Positions 14,495-23,241 of a stretch of DNA of 38,851 nucleotides are shown here, in pieces. Source of the stretch: Chloroflexota bacterium (lineage in GTDB: Bacteria; Chloroflexota; Limnocylindria; Limnocylindrales; CSP1-4); NCBI GenBank assembly GCA_021789435.1, contig JAJYJO010000013.1, positions 1 to 38,851 of the forward strand, written 5' to 3'. Position 1 is the stretch's first letter. Each line of letters starts with the position of its first letter. A program made the position numbers and the translations under genes. The notes beneath the pieces were generated by a model that worked only from the letters and a program-made list of their open reading frames with translations, did no database searches and had not been told where the DNA came from.

Positions 14495-16234
14495 ATGTCC
14501 GGATCCGGCCCGGGTCGGCCGATAGCCTCCGATCTCGAGATCGCCCGCTCGGTCCGGCCGCGGCCGATCCTCCAGGTGGCCCGCGAGCTTGGCCTGCGCG
14601 ACGACGAGGTCGAGCTCTACGGTCCGGCCAAGGCCAAGGTCCGCCTCGAGGCGATCGATCGCCTGGAGACAGAGGCGATCTCCGGCGGCCGGCGCGGCAA
14701 GTACGTGGTGGTGACGGCCATCACGCCGACGCCGCTCGGCGAGGGCAAGACGACGACCACCGTCGGCCTCGCCGAGGGCCTCAACCGGATCGGTCGCCGG
14801 GCGGCCGTCTGCATCCGCCAGCCGTCGCTGGGGCCGGTCTTCGGGATCAAGGGCGGTGCCGCCGGCGGCGGCTACAGCCAGGTGATCCCGATGGAGGACT
14901 TCAACCTCCACCTCACCGGCGACAACCATGCCGTGGGGGCAGCCCACAACCTCGCCTCGGCCTTCGTCGACAACTCGATCACCCACGGCAACCCCCTGGC
15001 GATCGATCCTCTGGCGATCCTCTGGCCGAGGGTGGTCGACATCAGCGACCGGGCCCTCCGGCGGGCCGTGATCGGCCTGGGAGGCCGCGAGAACGGCTAC
15101 CCGCGCGAGGCAGAGTGGCAGATCACGGTCGCCTCCGAGGTGATGGCGGTGCTGGCCCTGGCCACCAGCCTGCGCGACCTCCGCGAGCGCCTGGGCCGGG
15201 TCGTCCTCGCCACGACCTACGCCGGCAAGCCCGTGACGGCCGAGGAGCTCCGCGTCGCCGGGGCGATGACGGTACTGCTACGCGACGCGCTGAAGCCCAA
15301 CCTCCTGCAGACGCTCGAGGGCGGGCCGGCCTTCGTCCACGCCGGGCCGTTCGCCAACATCGCCCACGGCAACAACAGCATCCTGGCCGACCGGCTGGCT
15401 CTCGCGACCAACGAGATCGTCTGCACCGAGGCCGGCTTCGGAGCCGACATGGGCGCCGAGAAGTTCTTCGACATCAAGTGCCGCGCCTCCGGGCTGCGGC
15501 CCGATGCGGCCGTCCTGGTGGCGACGATCCGGGCCCTCAAGATGCACGGCGGGGTCGGCCGGATCGTGGCCGGCCGGCCGCTCGACCCGGCGCTCACGGC
15601 GGAGAACGTGGCGGGCGTCCGGGCCGGCTGCGCCAACCTGGCGGCCCAGGTGGAGATCGTCCGGCTCTACGAGGTCCCGGTGGTGGTGGCCATCAACAGC
15701 TTCCCGACCGACACGGAGGCCGAGGTCGCGGCGGTCCGGGAGATGGCCCTCGCCGCGGGGGCCCGCGACGCGGTCGTGAGCCGGCACCACGCCCTTGGCG
15801 GGGCGGGCGCGGAGGAGCTGGCGGCCGCCGTCTGGGAGGCGGCGGGCGTCGGGGCACCGGACTTCCACTTTCTCTACCCGGACGAGCTGCCTTTGCGGGA
15901 GAAGATCGAGACGATCGCCCTTCGCGTCTACGGCGCCTCCGGCGTGGACGAGCTGCCGGCAGCGAGCCGCGCGATCGCGCTCTACGAGGAACTCGGGTTC
16001 GGCCGCTTCCCGGTCTGCATGGCCAAGACGCACCTCTCGCTCAGCCACGACCCGGCGCTCAAGGGCCGGCCGAGCGGCTTCCGCGTCCCGGTCCGCGACG
16101 TCCGCCTGTCGGCGGGGGCGGGCTTCGTGACGCCGCTCCTGGGCGAGATGCGGACGATGCCGGGGCTGCCGTCCCACCCGGCCGGCGAGCAGATCGACAT
16201 CGACGAGGACGGCGAGGTGGTTGGGCTGTTCTGA
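14495..16234 (+). CDS. fhs: Formate-tetrahydrofolate ligase
   Basis: A 579-residue Fhs that makes 10-formyl-THF from formate, THF and ATP, or runs backwards to yield ATP and formate. The P-loop is TPTPLGEGKTTTTVGL; family segments QPSLGPVFGIKGGAAGGGYSQV split as RQPSLGPVFGIKGGA and GGGYSQVIPMEDFNLH, with TGDNHAV, EAGFGADMGAEKFFDIKCR and KTHLSLSHDP also present. The length is slightly above the usual 556. An ATG at 14486 is in frame, but the GGAGG at 14480-14484 leaves only one base to it and ten to the ATG at 14495, so I chose the latter. It is third in the C1 operon; the gap from folD is 21 bases. Confidence 0.96.
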   Translation: MSGSGPGRPIASDLEIARSVRPRPILQVARELGLRDDEVELYGPAKAKVRLEAIDRLETEAISGGRRGKYVVVTAITPTPLGEGKTTTTVGLAEGLNRIGRRAAVCIRQPSLGPVFGIKGGAAGGGYSQVIPMEDFNLHLTGDNHAVGAAHNLASAFVDNSITHGNPLAIDPLAILWPRVVDISDRALRRAVIGLGGRENGYPREAEWQITVASEVMAVLALATSLRDLRERLGRVVLATTYAGKPVTAEELRVAGAMTVLLRDALKPNLLQTLEGGPAFVHAGPFANIAHGNNSILADRLALATNEIVCTEAGFGADMGAEKFFDIKCRASGLRPDAAVLVATIRALKMHGGVGRIVAGRPLDPALTAENVAGVRAGCANLAAQVEIVRLYEVPVVVAINSFPTDTEAEVAAVREMALAAGARDAVVSRHHALGGAGAEELAAAVWEAAGVGAPDFHFLYPDELPLREKIETIALRVYGASGVDELPAASRAIALYEELGFGRFPVCMAKTHLSLSHDPALKGRPSGFRVPVRDVRLSAGAGFVTPLLGEMRTMPGLPSHPAGEQIDIDEDGEVVGLF

Positions 16235-16306
16235 GGTCCCGGACCGGGGCGCCCGGCGGGGTGCCCCCCGCGCGCACGCCCCGGACGCGGCCGAGAGGAG
16301 GCATGG

Positions 16307-16954
16307 ATGACCAGCGAACTGTTCGCCGCGATGCGCCAGAGCATCGTCGAGGGCGATGCGGACCGGGCCGAGGAGCTGGCGGCCAGGGCCCTCGGCGAGG
16401 GGATGGATCCCCTCGCCGCCATCGACGAGGGCTACGTCCCCGGCCTGCGCCACGTCGGCGACCACTTCGCGATCGGCGAGATGTTCCTGCCGGAGATGAT
16501 GCTGGCGGCCCGCGCGATGAAGCGGGCGGTGGCCGTGCTGGAGCCGGAGATGGCGCGCCGGGCCAGCCGCCGCCGGGTCCTGGGCCGGGTGGTCCTGGGC
16601 ACGGTCCACGGCGACATCCACGAGATCGGCAAGAACCTCGTGGGGATGATGCTCTCGGCGAGCGGCTTCGAGGTCCACGACCTGGGGGTGGACGTGCCCT
16701 TCGAGCGGTTCGTGGAGAAGGCCCGCGAGGTCGATGCCGACATCGTCGGCGTCTCGGCTCTCCTGACGACCACGATGGTCGGCCAGCGCAGCGTGGTCGA
16801 GGCGCTCCGTGACGCCGGCCTGCGGCCCCGGGTCAAGGTGATGGTCGGCGGGGCGCCGGTCACCAGGGGCTGGGCGGAGGAGATCGGTGCCGACGGCTAC
16901 AGCGAGGATGCCGTCGGGGCGGTCAACCTGGCCCGCCAGCTCGTGGGAGCCTGA
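16307..16954 (+). CDS. Corrinoid (B12-binding) methyl-carrier protein, MttC/MtbC type
   Basis: A 215-residue two-domain methyl carrier. Residues 1-85 are the helical cap (DEGYVPGLRHVGDHFAIGEMFLPEMM as alternating conserved pieces), and 90-215 are the Rossmann-like cobalamin domain with GDIHEIGKN (His105 is the lower cobalt ligand), VSALLTTTM and GGAPVT. It carries the methyl group on cobalt between a substrate-specific methyltransferase and a second acceptor. Two such methyltransferases follow directly. GAGGAGG precedes the ATG at 16307 by 6 bases. No methyl-corrinoid:THF methyltransferase and no corrinoid reactivase (RamA-like) occur in the window, so both must be encoded elsewhere. Confidence 0.93.
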   Translation: MTSELFAAMRQSIVEGDADRAEELAARALGEGMDPLAAIDEGYVPGLRHVGDHFAIGEMFLPEMMLAARAMKRAVAVLEPEMARRASRRRVLGRVVLGTVHGDIHEIGKNLVGMMLSASGFEVHDLGVDVPFERFVEKAREVDADIVGVSALLTTTMVGQRSVVEALRDAGLRPRVKVMVGGAPVTRGWAEEIGADGYSEDAVGAVNLARQLVGA

Positions 16955-16957
16955 GCG

Positions 16958-18436
16958 ATGGCCGGCATCGATCCGATCGTCGATCCCCGCCTCCGGCTGG
17001 AGGTCCTGACCGCCGAGGAGGTCCGGCGGATCCACGCGGCCACGCTCGACGTGATCGAGTCGGTCGGAGTCCGCTTCCCGTCGCCGCGGGCGCTCGACGT
17101 CTGGGAGGCCCACGGCGCGTCGGTCGACCGCCAGACCATGGTCGTCCGGGCCCCCGGAACGCTGATCGAGGAGGCGCTCCGGCAGGCGCCGCCGGTCTAC
17201 CCCCTGGCCGCCCGCGACCCCGCCCTGGACCTGCCGCTCGACGGGCGCCACGTCTACGCCGGGACCGATGGCTGCGGCGTGGAGGTGATCGACCTCGAGA
17301 CGGGCGAGAAGCGCCGTTCGTCGCTGCGGGACGTCGAGGAGATCGCCCGCGTCTGCGACGCGCTGGAGGAGGTCGCCTTCCACTGGGTCCCCGTCTCGGC
17401 CCAGGATCGCCCGCCCGCCTCGCGCTCGCTGCACGAGCTGGCGGCGATCTGGCGCAACTCCACCAAGCACGTCCAGACGGAGAGCGTGGTCACGGCTCGC
17501 GAGGCCCGGGCGGCCGTCGAGATGGCCCGGGCCATCGCCGGCGGCGCCGACGAGCTGCGCCGGCGGCCGGTCCTCTCGATCATGCAGTGCACCACGAGTC
17601 CGCTCGCCCAGGACGGCGGCAGCCTGGAGGCCGCGCTCGTCGCCGCGGAGGCGGGCCTGCCGGTGGGCTTCATGACGATGGCCTCCTGCGCCTTCACCGG
17701 GCCGGCCACCGTCGCCGGCTCGCTCGTGGTCGGCAACGCCGAGGTCGTCAGCGCCCTGGCCCTGATGGAGCTGGCCGCTCCCGGGGCGCCCGTCTACTAC
17801 GCCGCGGCGCAGACCGCGATCGACCTCCGCAACGGCGCCTACACCGGCGGGGGACCGGAGGACTTCCTCTTCGGCGCCGCCACGAACGCCCTGGCCGACT
17901 TCTACAATGTGCCGCTCTCGATGGGTTCGTTCGCCACCGGGGCCAAGGAGCCCGACTGGCAGGCCGGCATCGAGAACAGCCTCTCGACTTTCATGGCCTC
18001 GGCGGTCGTCTCCGACATGCTCCTGGGCGTGGGGCTCCTGTACGGCAGCCGGATCTGGTCCTACGAGCAGCTGCTCATGGACTGCGAGATCTACGCCATC
18101 GTCCGCTCCATGCTGCGGGGCATCCGGGTCGACGACGAGTCGCTCGCCATGGACGCGATCCGCGACGCCGGCCCGGGCGGCGACTACCTCACCCAGCCCC
18201 ACACGCAACGCCACATGCGCGAGCTGTTCCGGCCGCGCTTTCTGGACCGCCGCTCGTACGGGGCCTGGGAGACCGAGCCGGACCGGCCGCGCGACTGGGC
18301 CCGGCGCCGGGCGAAGGAGCTGCTGGCCGGCCACCGGCCGGAGCCGCTCGATCCGGGCCTGGAGGCGGAGCTGGCGGGAATCGTCGTCGCCGTCGAGGTG
18401 GAGGCCGAGCGCTCGCCCGAGAGCGCCCCGGCCTGA
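16958..18436 (+). CDS. MttB-family corrinoid methyltransferase (non-pyrrolysine), copy 1
   Basis: A 492-residue member of the trimethylamine:corrinoid methyltransferase superfamily (COG5598). Recognisable parts: EEVRRIHAATLDVIESVGVRF at the start, the TDGCGVEVIDLETGEKR segment, FTGPATVAGSLVVGNAEVVSAL (about 247-268), and the late VDDESLAMDAI..GPGGDYLTQPHT region. There is no in-frame TAG, so it lacks pyrrolysine and belongs to the MtgB-like branch that uses quaternary amines (glycine betaine, proline betaine, carnitine and similar); the actual substrate cannot be read from the sequence. It starts 3 bases after the corrinoid protein, as expected for its partner. The C-terminal 20 residues are acidic. 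Confidence 0.9.
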   Translation: MAGIDPIVDPRLRLEVLTAEEVRRIHAATLDVIESVGVRFPSPRALDVWEAHGASVDRQTMVVRAPGTLIEEALRQAPPVYPLAARDPALDLPLDGRHVYAGTDGCGVEVIDLETGEKRRSSLRDVEEIARVCDALEEVAFHWVPVSAQDRPPASRSLHELAAIWRNSTKHVQTESVVTAREARAAVEMARAIAGGADELRRRPVLSIMQCTTSPLAQDGGSLEAALVAAEAGLPVGFMTMASCAFTGPATVAGSLVVGNAEVVSALALMELAAPGAPVYYAAAQTAIDLRNGAYTGGGPEDFLFGAATNALADFYNVPLSMGSFATGAKEPDWQAGIENSLSTFMASAVVSDMLLGVGLLYGSRIWSYEQLLMDCEIYAIVRSMLRGIRVDDESLAMDAIRDAGPGGDYLTQPHTQRHMRELFRPRFLDRRSYGAWETEPDRPRDWARRRAKELLAGHRPEPLDPGLEAELAGIVVAVEVEAERSPESAPA

Positions 18437-18461
18437 TCGCGGGCCGGAGCCGGGGAGCGAG

Positions 18462-19946
18462 ATGCGACCGAACCTGGAGCTGCTGGACGGCCGGCTCGTC
18501 GAGCGCGTCCTGGGCGAGGCCTTCGAGCTGCTTCTGGATCCCGGCGTCCGGGTCCAGGCCCCCGAGGCGGCCGACCTGCTGGCGGCGGCCGGCGCGGAGG
18601 TGCGGGGCGAGGTGGCCCGGATCCCGGGATCGGTCGTGCGGGCCGCCCTGGAGAGCGCCCCCCGCGCCTTCGCCCTCCACGACCGTTCGGGCGAGCCGGC
18701 CGTCCGCTACGGCGCCGGGGTCGTCCAGTTCGACCCCGGCTCGTGCGGCGTCCACGTCCTGGACCCGGAGACGCTCGAGCACCGCAGCTCCCGGTCCGCG
18801 GACCTGGTCCGCCTCGTCCAGGTCGCGGAGATGCTGCCGGAGTACGCCGCACAGTCGACCGCGGTGATCTGCTCCGACGTCCCGGCCGCGATCGGCGACC
18901 TCTACCGGCTCTTCCTGGTCCTGCTCCACTCCGCGCGGCCGGTGGTCACGGGAGCCTTCACGGCCGGTGGCAGCCGCGCCATGGTGGAGCTCCTGGCGGC
19001 CGATGCGGGTGGAGCGGAGGCCCTGGCGGAGCGGCCGCGGGCCGTCTTCGACGTCTGCCCGTCGCCGCCGCTCACCTGGTCGGCCTTCGGCGGCCGGAAC
19101 CTGGTCGACCTGGCCCGAGCCCGGGTCCCGGTCCAGATCGTCTCGATGCCGCTCGCCGGCGGGGCGGCGCCGGTCACCCTGATCGGCTCGGTTGTCCAGC
19201 ACGCCGCCGAGTCCCTCAGCGGCATCGCCATCCACCAGCTGGCCCGCCCCGGCTCGCCGGTTGTCTGGGGCGGCGCCCCGGCCATCCTGGACATGCGCTC
19301 GGGGGCCACGCCGATGGGCGCGGTGGAGACGGCGATGCTGGACGTGGCCTGCGCCCAGGTCGGGCGGTCCCTGGGCCTGCCGACCCACGGCTACCTGGGC
19401 GCGACCGACGCCAAGGTAGTCGACGCGCAGGCCGGCCTGGAGACCGCGACCGGCGCGTTCCTCGGCGGGCTCGGCGGGATCGACCTGGTCTCGGGTGCGG
19501 GGATGCTCGACTTCCTCCTCTGCCAGAGCCCGGAGAAGCTCGTCGTGGATGCCGAGGCGATCGGGATGGTCCAGCGCCTGCTCCGCGGGATCGGCACGCC
19601 GACCGAGACGCTGGCGGTCGCGGCCTTCGCGGCGGCGCGACCCGAGGGCCGCTTCCTGGAGCTGGACGAGACGCGCCGGCTCTTCCGCGAGGAGCAGCGG
19701 ATCCCGTCGAAGGTGATCGACCGCGCATCCCATCAGGCCTGGCTCGACGGCGGGGCGGTCGACACGTTCGGCCGGGCGCGGGGTCGCGTCGAACAGCTGC
19801 TGGCGGCCTACCGGCGGCCGGCGCCGGCGCCGGACGTCGAGGCGGCGCTGGTCGCCATCGTCCGCCGGGAGGCGGAACGGGCCGGGCAGGGAGAACCTGC
19901 GGAGCTGCCGGGGCTGCCGGCCGACGTCGCGGTCGGAGGGGGCTGA
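18462..19946 (+). CDS. MttB-family corrinoid methyltransferase (non-pyrrolysine), copy 2
   Basis: A 494-residue second MttB-like protein, clearly diverged from copy 1 but in the same order: ELLLDPGVRVQAPEAADLL, VQFDPGSCGVHVLDPETLEHR, a region around GGAAPVTLIGSVVQHAAESL (about 234-253), LGATDAKVVDAQAGLETATG and a C-terminal helix-rich part. It has no in-frame TAG. The open frame reaches far upstream inside mttB1; I chose the ATG at 18462 behind GGGGAG because it gives the family N-terminus. Two different methyltransferases with one corrinoid protein could mean two substrates, or one could be the acceptor side. The function is inferred from context. Confidence 0.88.
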   Translation: MRPNLELLDGRLVERVLGEAFELLLDPGVRVQAPEAADLLAAAGAEVRGEVARIPGSVVRAALESAPRAFALHDRSGEPAVRYGAGVVQFDPGSCGVHVLDPETLEHRSSRSADLVRLVQVAEMLPEYAAQSTAVICSDVPAAIGDLYRLFLVLLHSARPVVTGAFTAGGSRAMVELLAADAGGAEALAERPRAVFDVCPSPPLTWSAFGGRNLVDLARARVPVQIVSMPLAGGAAPVTLIGSVVQHAAESLSGIAIHQLARPGSPVVWGGAPAILDMRSGATPMGAVETAMLDVACAQVGRSLGLPTHGYLGATDAKVVDAQAGLETATGAFLGGLGGIDLVSGAGMLDFLLCQSPEKLVVDAEAIGMVQRLLRGIGTPTETLAVAAFAAARPEGRFLELDETRRLFREEQRIPSKVIDRASHQAWLDGGAVDTFGRARGRVEQLLAAYRRPAPAPDVEAALVAIVRREAERAGQGEPAELPGLPADVAVGGG

Positions 19947-20033
19947 GCGCCGGATGGAACGGCCCGCCCGGGAGCGTGGAGGGCGGCGCGGGCGGCCGAA
20001 GGCGGCCGGCGGGAGGTCCCGCGCCGGCCGGTC

Positions 20034-20246
20034 TCAGCCGGCCGAGGTGGCCAGGACGAAGCAGAGCACGATGATCAGCCCGGCGGCGACCCCCAGCAGG
20101 CCCGCGCCCCAGGCGACCCAGTCGACCGGGCCGAGCACGGCCTCTTCGTGATCGCCGGCGCCGTGCGCGCCGCCGTGGGCACCGTGCGCGCTGCCGGCCG
20201 CCGCCTGATCGCCCGGCCCGTGACCCGCCGCGATGGGGTCGCTCAT
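20034..20246 (-). CDS. Small His-rich single-span membrane protein
   Basis: A 70-residue protein: a flexible N-terminus with five histidines (9, 21, 24, 28, 33) in repeated Ala-His-Gly units, then DWVAWGAGLLGVAAGLIIVL, a single membrane span (about 42-66), and a short tail. I do not recognise a family. The His/Gly/Ala stretch could bind metal or protons. The ATG at 20246 follows GGAGGTG at good distance. It is divergent from the histidine phosphatase and separated from it by an imperfect repeat. Confidence 0.7.
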   Translation of the reverse strand: MSDPIAAGHGPGDQAAAGSAHGAHGGAHGAGDHEEAVLGPVDWVAWGAGLLGVAAGLIIVLCFVLATSAG

Positions 20247-20277
20247 CGTCTCGCATGCACCTCCGGACGCATTTTCG

Positions 20278-20359
20278 CATCACCTCGCCCCACCTGCCGC
20301 CCCGGCGCCGCCCATCACCTCGCCCCACCGCTGCCCGGTGCCGCCCATCACGCCGCCCC
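20278..20359. repeat. Imperfect tandem repeat (period about 33-35 bp)
   Basis: CATCACCTCGCCCCACC occurs at 20278-20294 and 20313-20329, and a shorter CATCACGCCGCCCC at 20346. GCCGCCCATCA links the later copies. It lies between divergent genes. Confidence 0.65.
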
Positions 20360-20389
20360 GTCGGCGCTGTGGCGGCCAGACGCTCCCGC

Positions 20390-20395
20390 TAGACT
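20390..20395 (+). promoter_or_regulatory. -10 box (TAGACT) placing the phosphatase as leaderless
   Basis: TAGACT ends 6 bases before the GTG at 20402, so transcription would begin at the start codon. The 14 bases GCTAGACTCGGGCC around it recur exactly at 23234-23247. Confidence 0.5.
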
Positions 20396-20401
20396 CGGGC
20401 C

Positions 20402-21127
20402 GTGCTCAACCTTCTCCTCACCCGCCACGGCCTCGTGGAGCCGGACGACGTGATGCTGGGAGCGCACCTGGACCTGCCCCTGGCGCCCGAGGGCCGCCGC
20501 CAGGCCCGTGCGCTCGCCCGCCGCCTGGCCGGCCTGCCCCTCGACCGGATCGTCGCCAGCCCGATGCGGCGTGCTCTCGAGACGGCCCGGACGGTCGCCG
20601 CCGGGCGACCCGTGGAGACCGACCGCCGCCTCGTCGAGATCGACTACGGCGCCTGGGAGGGCCTGACCTACGCCCAGATGGAGGCCCGCGACCCGGCGCT
20701 GCGGGACGCCTGGGAGCAGGACCCGGCCGCCGTCCGGCCCCCCGGCGGCGAGACGGCGGCGGAAGTCGCCGCCCGCTGCCGGTCGTTCCTGGACGACCAG
20801 CTCGCCTGGGCCGAGCAGTCGGCCGGCCCGGACGGGCCGCCCTGCCTCCTGGTCGCGGCGCACGGTTCGCTGAACCGGATCCTGCTCTGCGTCGCGCTGG
20901 GCGTCCCGCCGACGGACTACCGCCGCCGCTTCACCCAGGACCGGGCCAACCTGACGATCCTCCGCTATGGCCGGGACGCCACGGCCGACCGAGCCCGGCT
21001 GATCCTGCTCAACGACGTGGGCCACCTGCGGCGCCCGGGAGAGCCGCGCTGGAGCCGGACGATGGCGATGCTGCAGGCCAGCTCCACACACGACGACTGG
21101 CACCCGGACCCATCGGGGCACGAGTAG
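20402..21127 (+). CDS. Histidine phosphatase (phosphoglycerate-mutase-like) family
   Basis: A 241-residue branch-1 histidine phosphatase. LLLTRHG near the start gives the phospho-accepting His9; the second catalytic His is in LLVAAHGSLNRILL; DRIVASPMRRALETA and EIDYGAWEGLTYAQM are the usual middle motifs. Members dephosphorylate sugar phosphates, cobalamin precursors (CobC) and others; the substrate is unknown here. The RHG is followed by LVEPDDVMLGAHLDLPLAPEG rather than the common RHGQTxWN, so it is not a standard phosphoglycerate mutase. The GTG at 20402 lies 6 bases after a TAGACT box without a ribosome site, implying a leaderless message. The MFS gene follows after 3 bases. Confidence 0.9.
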   Translation: MLNLLLTRHGLVEPDDVMLGAHLDLPLAPEGRRQARALARRLAGLPLDRIVASPMRRALETARTVAAGRPVETDRRLVEIDYGAWEGLTYAQMEARDPALRDAWEQDPAAVRPPGGETAAEVAARCRSFLDDQLAWAEQSAGPDGPPCLLVAAHGSLNRILLCVALGVPPTDYRRRFTQDRANLTILRYGRDATADRARLILLNDVGHLRRPGEPRWSRTMAMLQASSTHDDWHPDPSGHE

Positions 21128-21130
21128 GCC

Positions 21131-22393
21131 GTGGCGGAGGGAAGACCGGCGGAGGACGGCTCGCCCAGTTCGGTCCTCGCCGTCCTGGGCCGCGATGCGC
21201 GGCTCCTCTTCGCCACCCGCGTGCTCCGGATGTTCGGCTACGGGTTCCTCTCCGTGGTCCTGGTCATCTACCTGGCGGTCCTGGGCCTCCCCGGCCCGGA
21301 GATCGGGCTCCTCCTCACCCTCACGCTGGTCGGCGATGCCGTCATCTCGCTCTGGCTGACCACCCACGCCGACCGGGTGGGGCGGCGTCGGGTGCTGCTG
21401 GTGGGGGCCGTCCTGATGCTCTTCGCGGCCGTCCTGTTCGCGGGCACGGCCGCCTTCCCGCTGCTTCTCGTCGCCGCGACCGTCGGGGTGATCAGCCCGA
21501 GCGGCAACGAGGTCGGGCCGTTCCTGGCCGTCGAGCAGGCGTCGCTCTCGCAGACGCTCCCCGGGCGGGAACGGACCCGCGTCTTCGGCTGGTACAACCT
21601 GGTCGGGTCGCTCGCCACGGCGACCGGGGCGCTGGTCGCCGGCACCACCGCCCAGGCACTCCAGGGGGGCGGCGCGAGCACGGTCGACAGCTACCGAGCG
21701 ATTGTCGTCGGCTACGGCGTAGTGGGGCTCCTCCTGGCCGTGCTCTTCAGCCGGCTCTCGGCCGCGGTGGAGGTGGAGCGTGCGCCCGAGGCGACGATCG
21801 CCGGGCGCCTGGGGCTCCATCGCTCGCGGGGGGTGGTCCTCCGCCTGGCCGCCCTCTTCTCGCTCGACGCCTTCGCCGGCGGCTTCGTCATGCAGAGCCT
21901 GATCGCCTACTGGTTCCATGTCCGCTTCGGCGTCGCGCCGGCGACGCTGGGCGGGATCTTCTTCGGGGCGAACGTCCTGGCCGGCTTCTCCGCCCTGGCG
22001 GCCGCTCGGCTGGCCAGCCGCTTCGGGCTGATCGAGACGATGGTCTACACGCACATCCCCTCGAACGTGCTGCTCCTGCTCGTGCCCCTCATGCCGAGCC
22101 TGCCGCTGGCCGCGGCCGTCCTCCTGGCGCGCTTCTCGATCTCGCAGATGGACGTCCCGACCCGTCAGAGCTACACGATGGCGGTGGTCGCGCCGGACGA
22201 GCGATCGGCGGCGGCCGGCGTGACCGGGATCGCCCGCAGCGTGGGGGCCGCGGTCTCGCCGTCCATCGCGACGCCGCTCGTCGCGCTGCCCGCCCTGGCG
22301 AGCCTGCCGTTCTTCATCGCCGGCAGCCTGAAGATCGTCTACGACCTGCTGGTCTGGCGGGCCTTCCGGGCGGTCCGACCGGGCGACGAGTGA
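21131..22393 (+). CDS. MFS transporter
   Basis: A 420-residue major facilitator with about 12 membrane spans. The motif-A loop between spans 2 and 3 is THADRVGRRRVLL, and the two six-span halves are joined by a loop around EVERAPEATIAGRLGLHRSRG (about 216-236). The C-terminal half has FSISQMDVPTRQSYTMAVV. It probably exports or imports small molecules; no substrate can be given. The start is GTG at 21131, three bases after the phosphatase stop, so the two are co-transcribed. It ends 8 bases from the converging DedA gene, which leaves no room for a separate terminator. Confidence 0.9.
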   Translation: MAEGRPAEDGSPSSVLAVLGRDARLLFATRVLRMFGYGFLSVVLVIYLAVLGLPGPEIGLLLTLTLVGDAVISLWLTTHADRVGRRRVLLVGAVLMLFAAVLFAGTAAFPLLLVAATVGVISPSGNEVGPFLAVEQASLSQTLPGRERTRVFGWYNLVGSLATATGALVAGTTAQALQGGGASTVDSYRAIVVGYGVVGLLLAVLFSRLSAAVEVERAPEATIAGRLGLHRSRGVVLRLAALFSLDAFAGGFVMQSLIAYWFHVRFGVAPATLGGIFFGANVLAGFSALAAARLASRFGLIETMVYTHIPSNVLLLLVPLMPSLPLAAAVLLARFSISQMDVPTRQSYTMAVVAPDERSAAAGVTGIARSVGAAVSPSIATPLVALPALASLPFFIAGSLKIVYDLLVWRAFRAVRPGDE

Positions 22394-22400
22394 GCGGCGG

Positions 22401-23057
22401 TCAGGCCGGGCGGCCGCGCCAGCCCGGGCGGCCGAGCCGCCACCAGACGAAGAGGATGACCAGCAGCACCAGCCCGACGACCATCAGGGAGTCGAACGGC
22501 GCCAGGGCGTGGCGGACGTCCGCCCAGTGCTCGCCCAGGACGGTGCCGGCGAAGACCAGGACGATGGTCCAGGGGATGGCGCCGGCCGCGGAGTAGGCGA
22601 TGAAGCGGCCGAGCGACATGCGGGCCACGCCGGCCGGAAAGCTGATGAAGGTCCGCACGACCGGCATGAGGCGGCTGAAGAAGGCCGTCGGCGCGCCCCA
22701 GCGGCGGAACCACTCCTCGGCGAGCTCGATCTCGTGGGGCCGGATCAGCAGGAAGCGACCCCAGCGCTCGAGGAAGGGCCGGCCGCCCCAGGCGCCGATG
22801 GCATAGCCGACCAGCGAGCCGGCGGTGTTGCCGACGACGGCGGCCACGACCACCAGCCAGAAGTCCCAGGGTCCGCCGGTCAGCGGCTCGATCGCGGCCG
22901 AGGCCACCAGGAACCCGGCGAACGGCAGGATCAGCTCGGACGGCAGCGGGATCATGGCCGATTCGATGGCCATCGCCACGGCCACCCCCACGTAGCCGAC
23001 CGCCCCGTAGAGGCTGGTCAGGAACGGGATGACGGCACCGTCGATGAAGGCGAGCAC
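22401..23057 (-). CDS. DedA family membrane protein
   Basis: A 218-residue DedA/SNARE-associated-type protein with about five membrane segments. Signatures: ESAMIPLPSELILPFAGFL (about 32-50), GNTAGSLVGYAIGAWGG, and the F-x-x-R-x-x-P-x-x-R motif FFSRLMPVVRTFISFPAG with MSLGRFIAYSAAG after it. The family scrambles lipids such as undecaprenyl phosphate or phosphatidylethanolamine and supports envelope integrity. The frame extends 57 codons upstream in an Arg-rich, non-family sequence; I chose the GTG at 23057, which has AGGAG upstream and puts the first membrane segment at the N-terminus. Confidence 0.9.
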   Translation of the reverse strand: MLAFIDGAVIPFLTSLYGAVGYVGVAVAMAIESAMIPLPSELILPFAGFLVASAAIEPLTGGPWDFWLVVVAAVVGNTAGSLVGYAIGAWGGRPFLERWGRFLLIRPHEIELAEEWFRRWGAPTAFFSRLMPVVRTFISFPAGVARMSLGRFIAYSAAGAIPWTIVLVFAGTVLGEHWADVRHALAPFDSLMVVGLVLLVILFVWWRLGRPGWRGRPA

Positions 23058-23094
23058 GGTCGAACGGGGTCTCCTGCGGGTTGCGGCGCCGCTC

Positions 23095-23100
23095 AGGATA
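23095..23100 (-). promoter_or_regulatory. Possible -10 box of dedA
   Basis: TATCCT on the minus strand about 37 bases before the GTG at 23057. No clear -35. Confidence 0.3.
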
Positions 23101-23235
23101 GCGGACCGCCGGCCGCGGACGGGGAACGGCCGGTCCCCGCGTGGCGGGTCGCCTCGCCCCGCGCGCCGCCTGCCGGCCGCGGACGCGCGGCGGCCGGCGG
23201 CGCAGGCCGGTTCGAGAAAGATCGCCACGGGACGC

Positions 23236-23241
23236 TAGACT
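23236..23241 (+). promoter_or_regulatory. Putative -10 box (TAGACT) of the acetyltransferase
   Basis: TAGACT in the string GCTAGACTCGGGCC, identical to that at 20388-20401, followed by AGGAGGT and the ATG at 23263. Here the message has a short leader. Confidence 0.45.

Noticed and set aside
16958-19946. Pyrrolysine in the MttB-like proteins
   Set aside because: Neither gene has an in-frame TAG before its stop, and no pyl genes are present.
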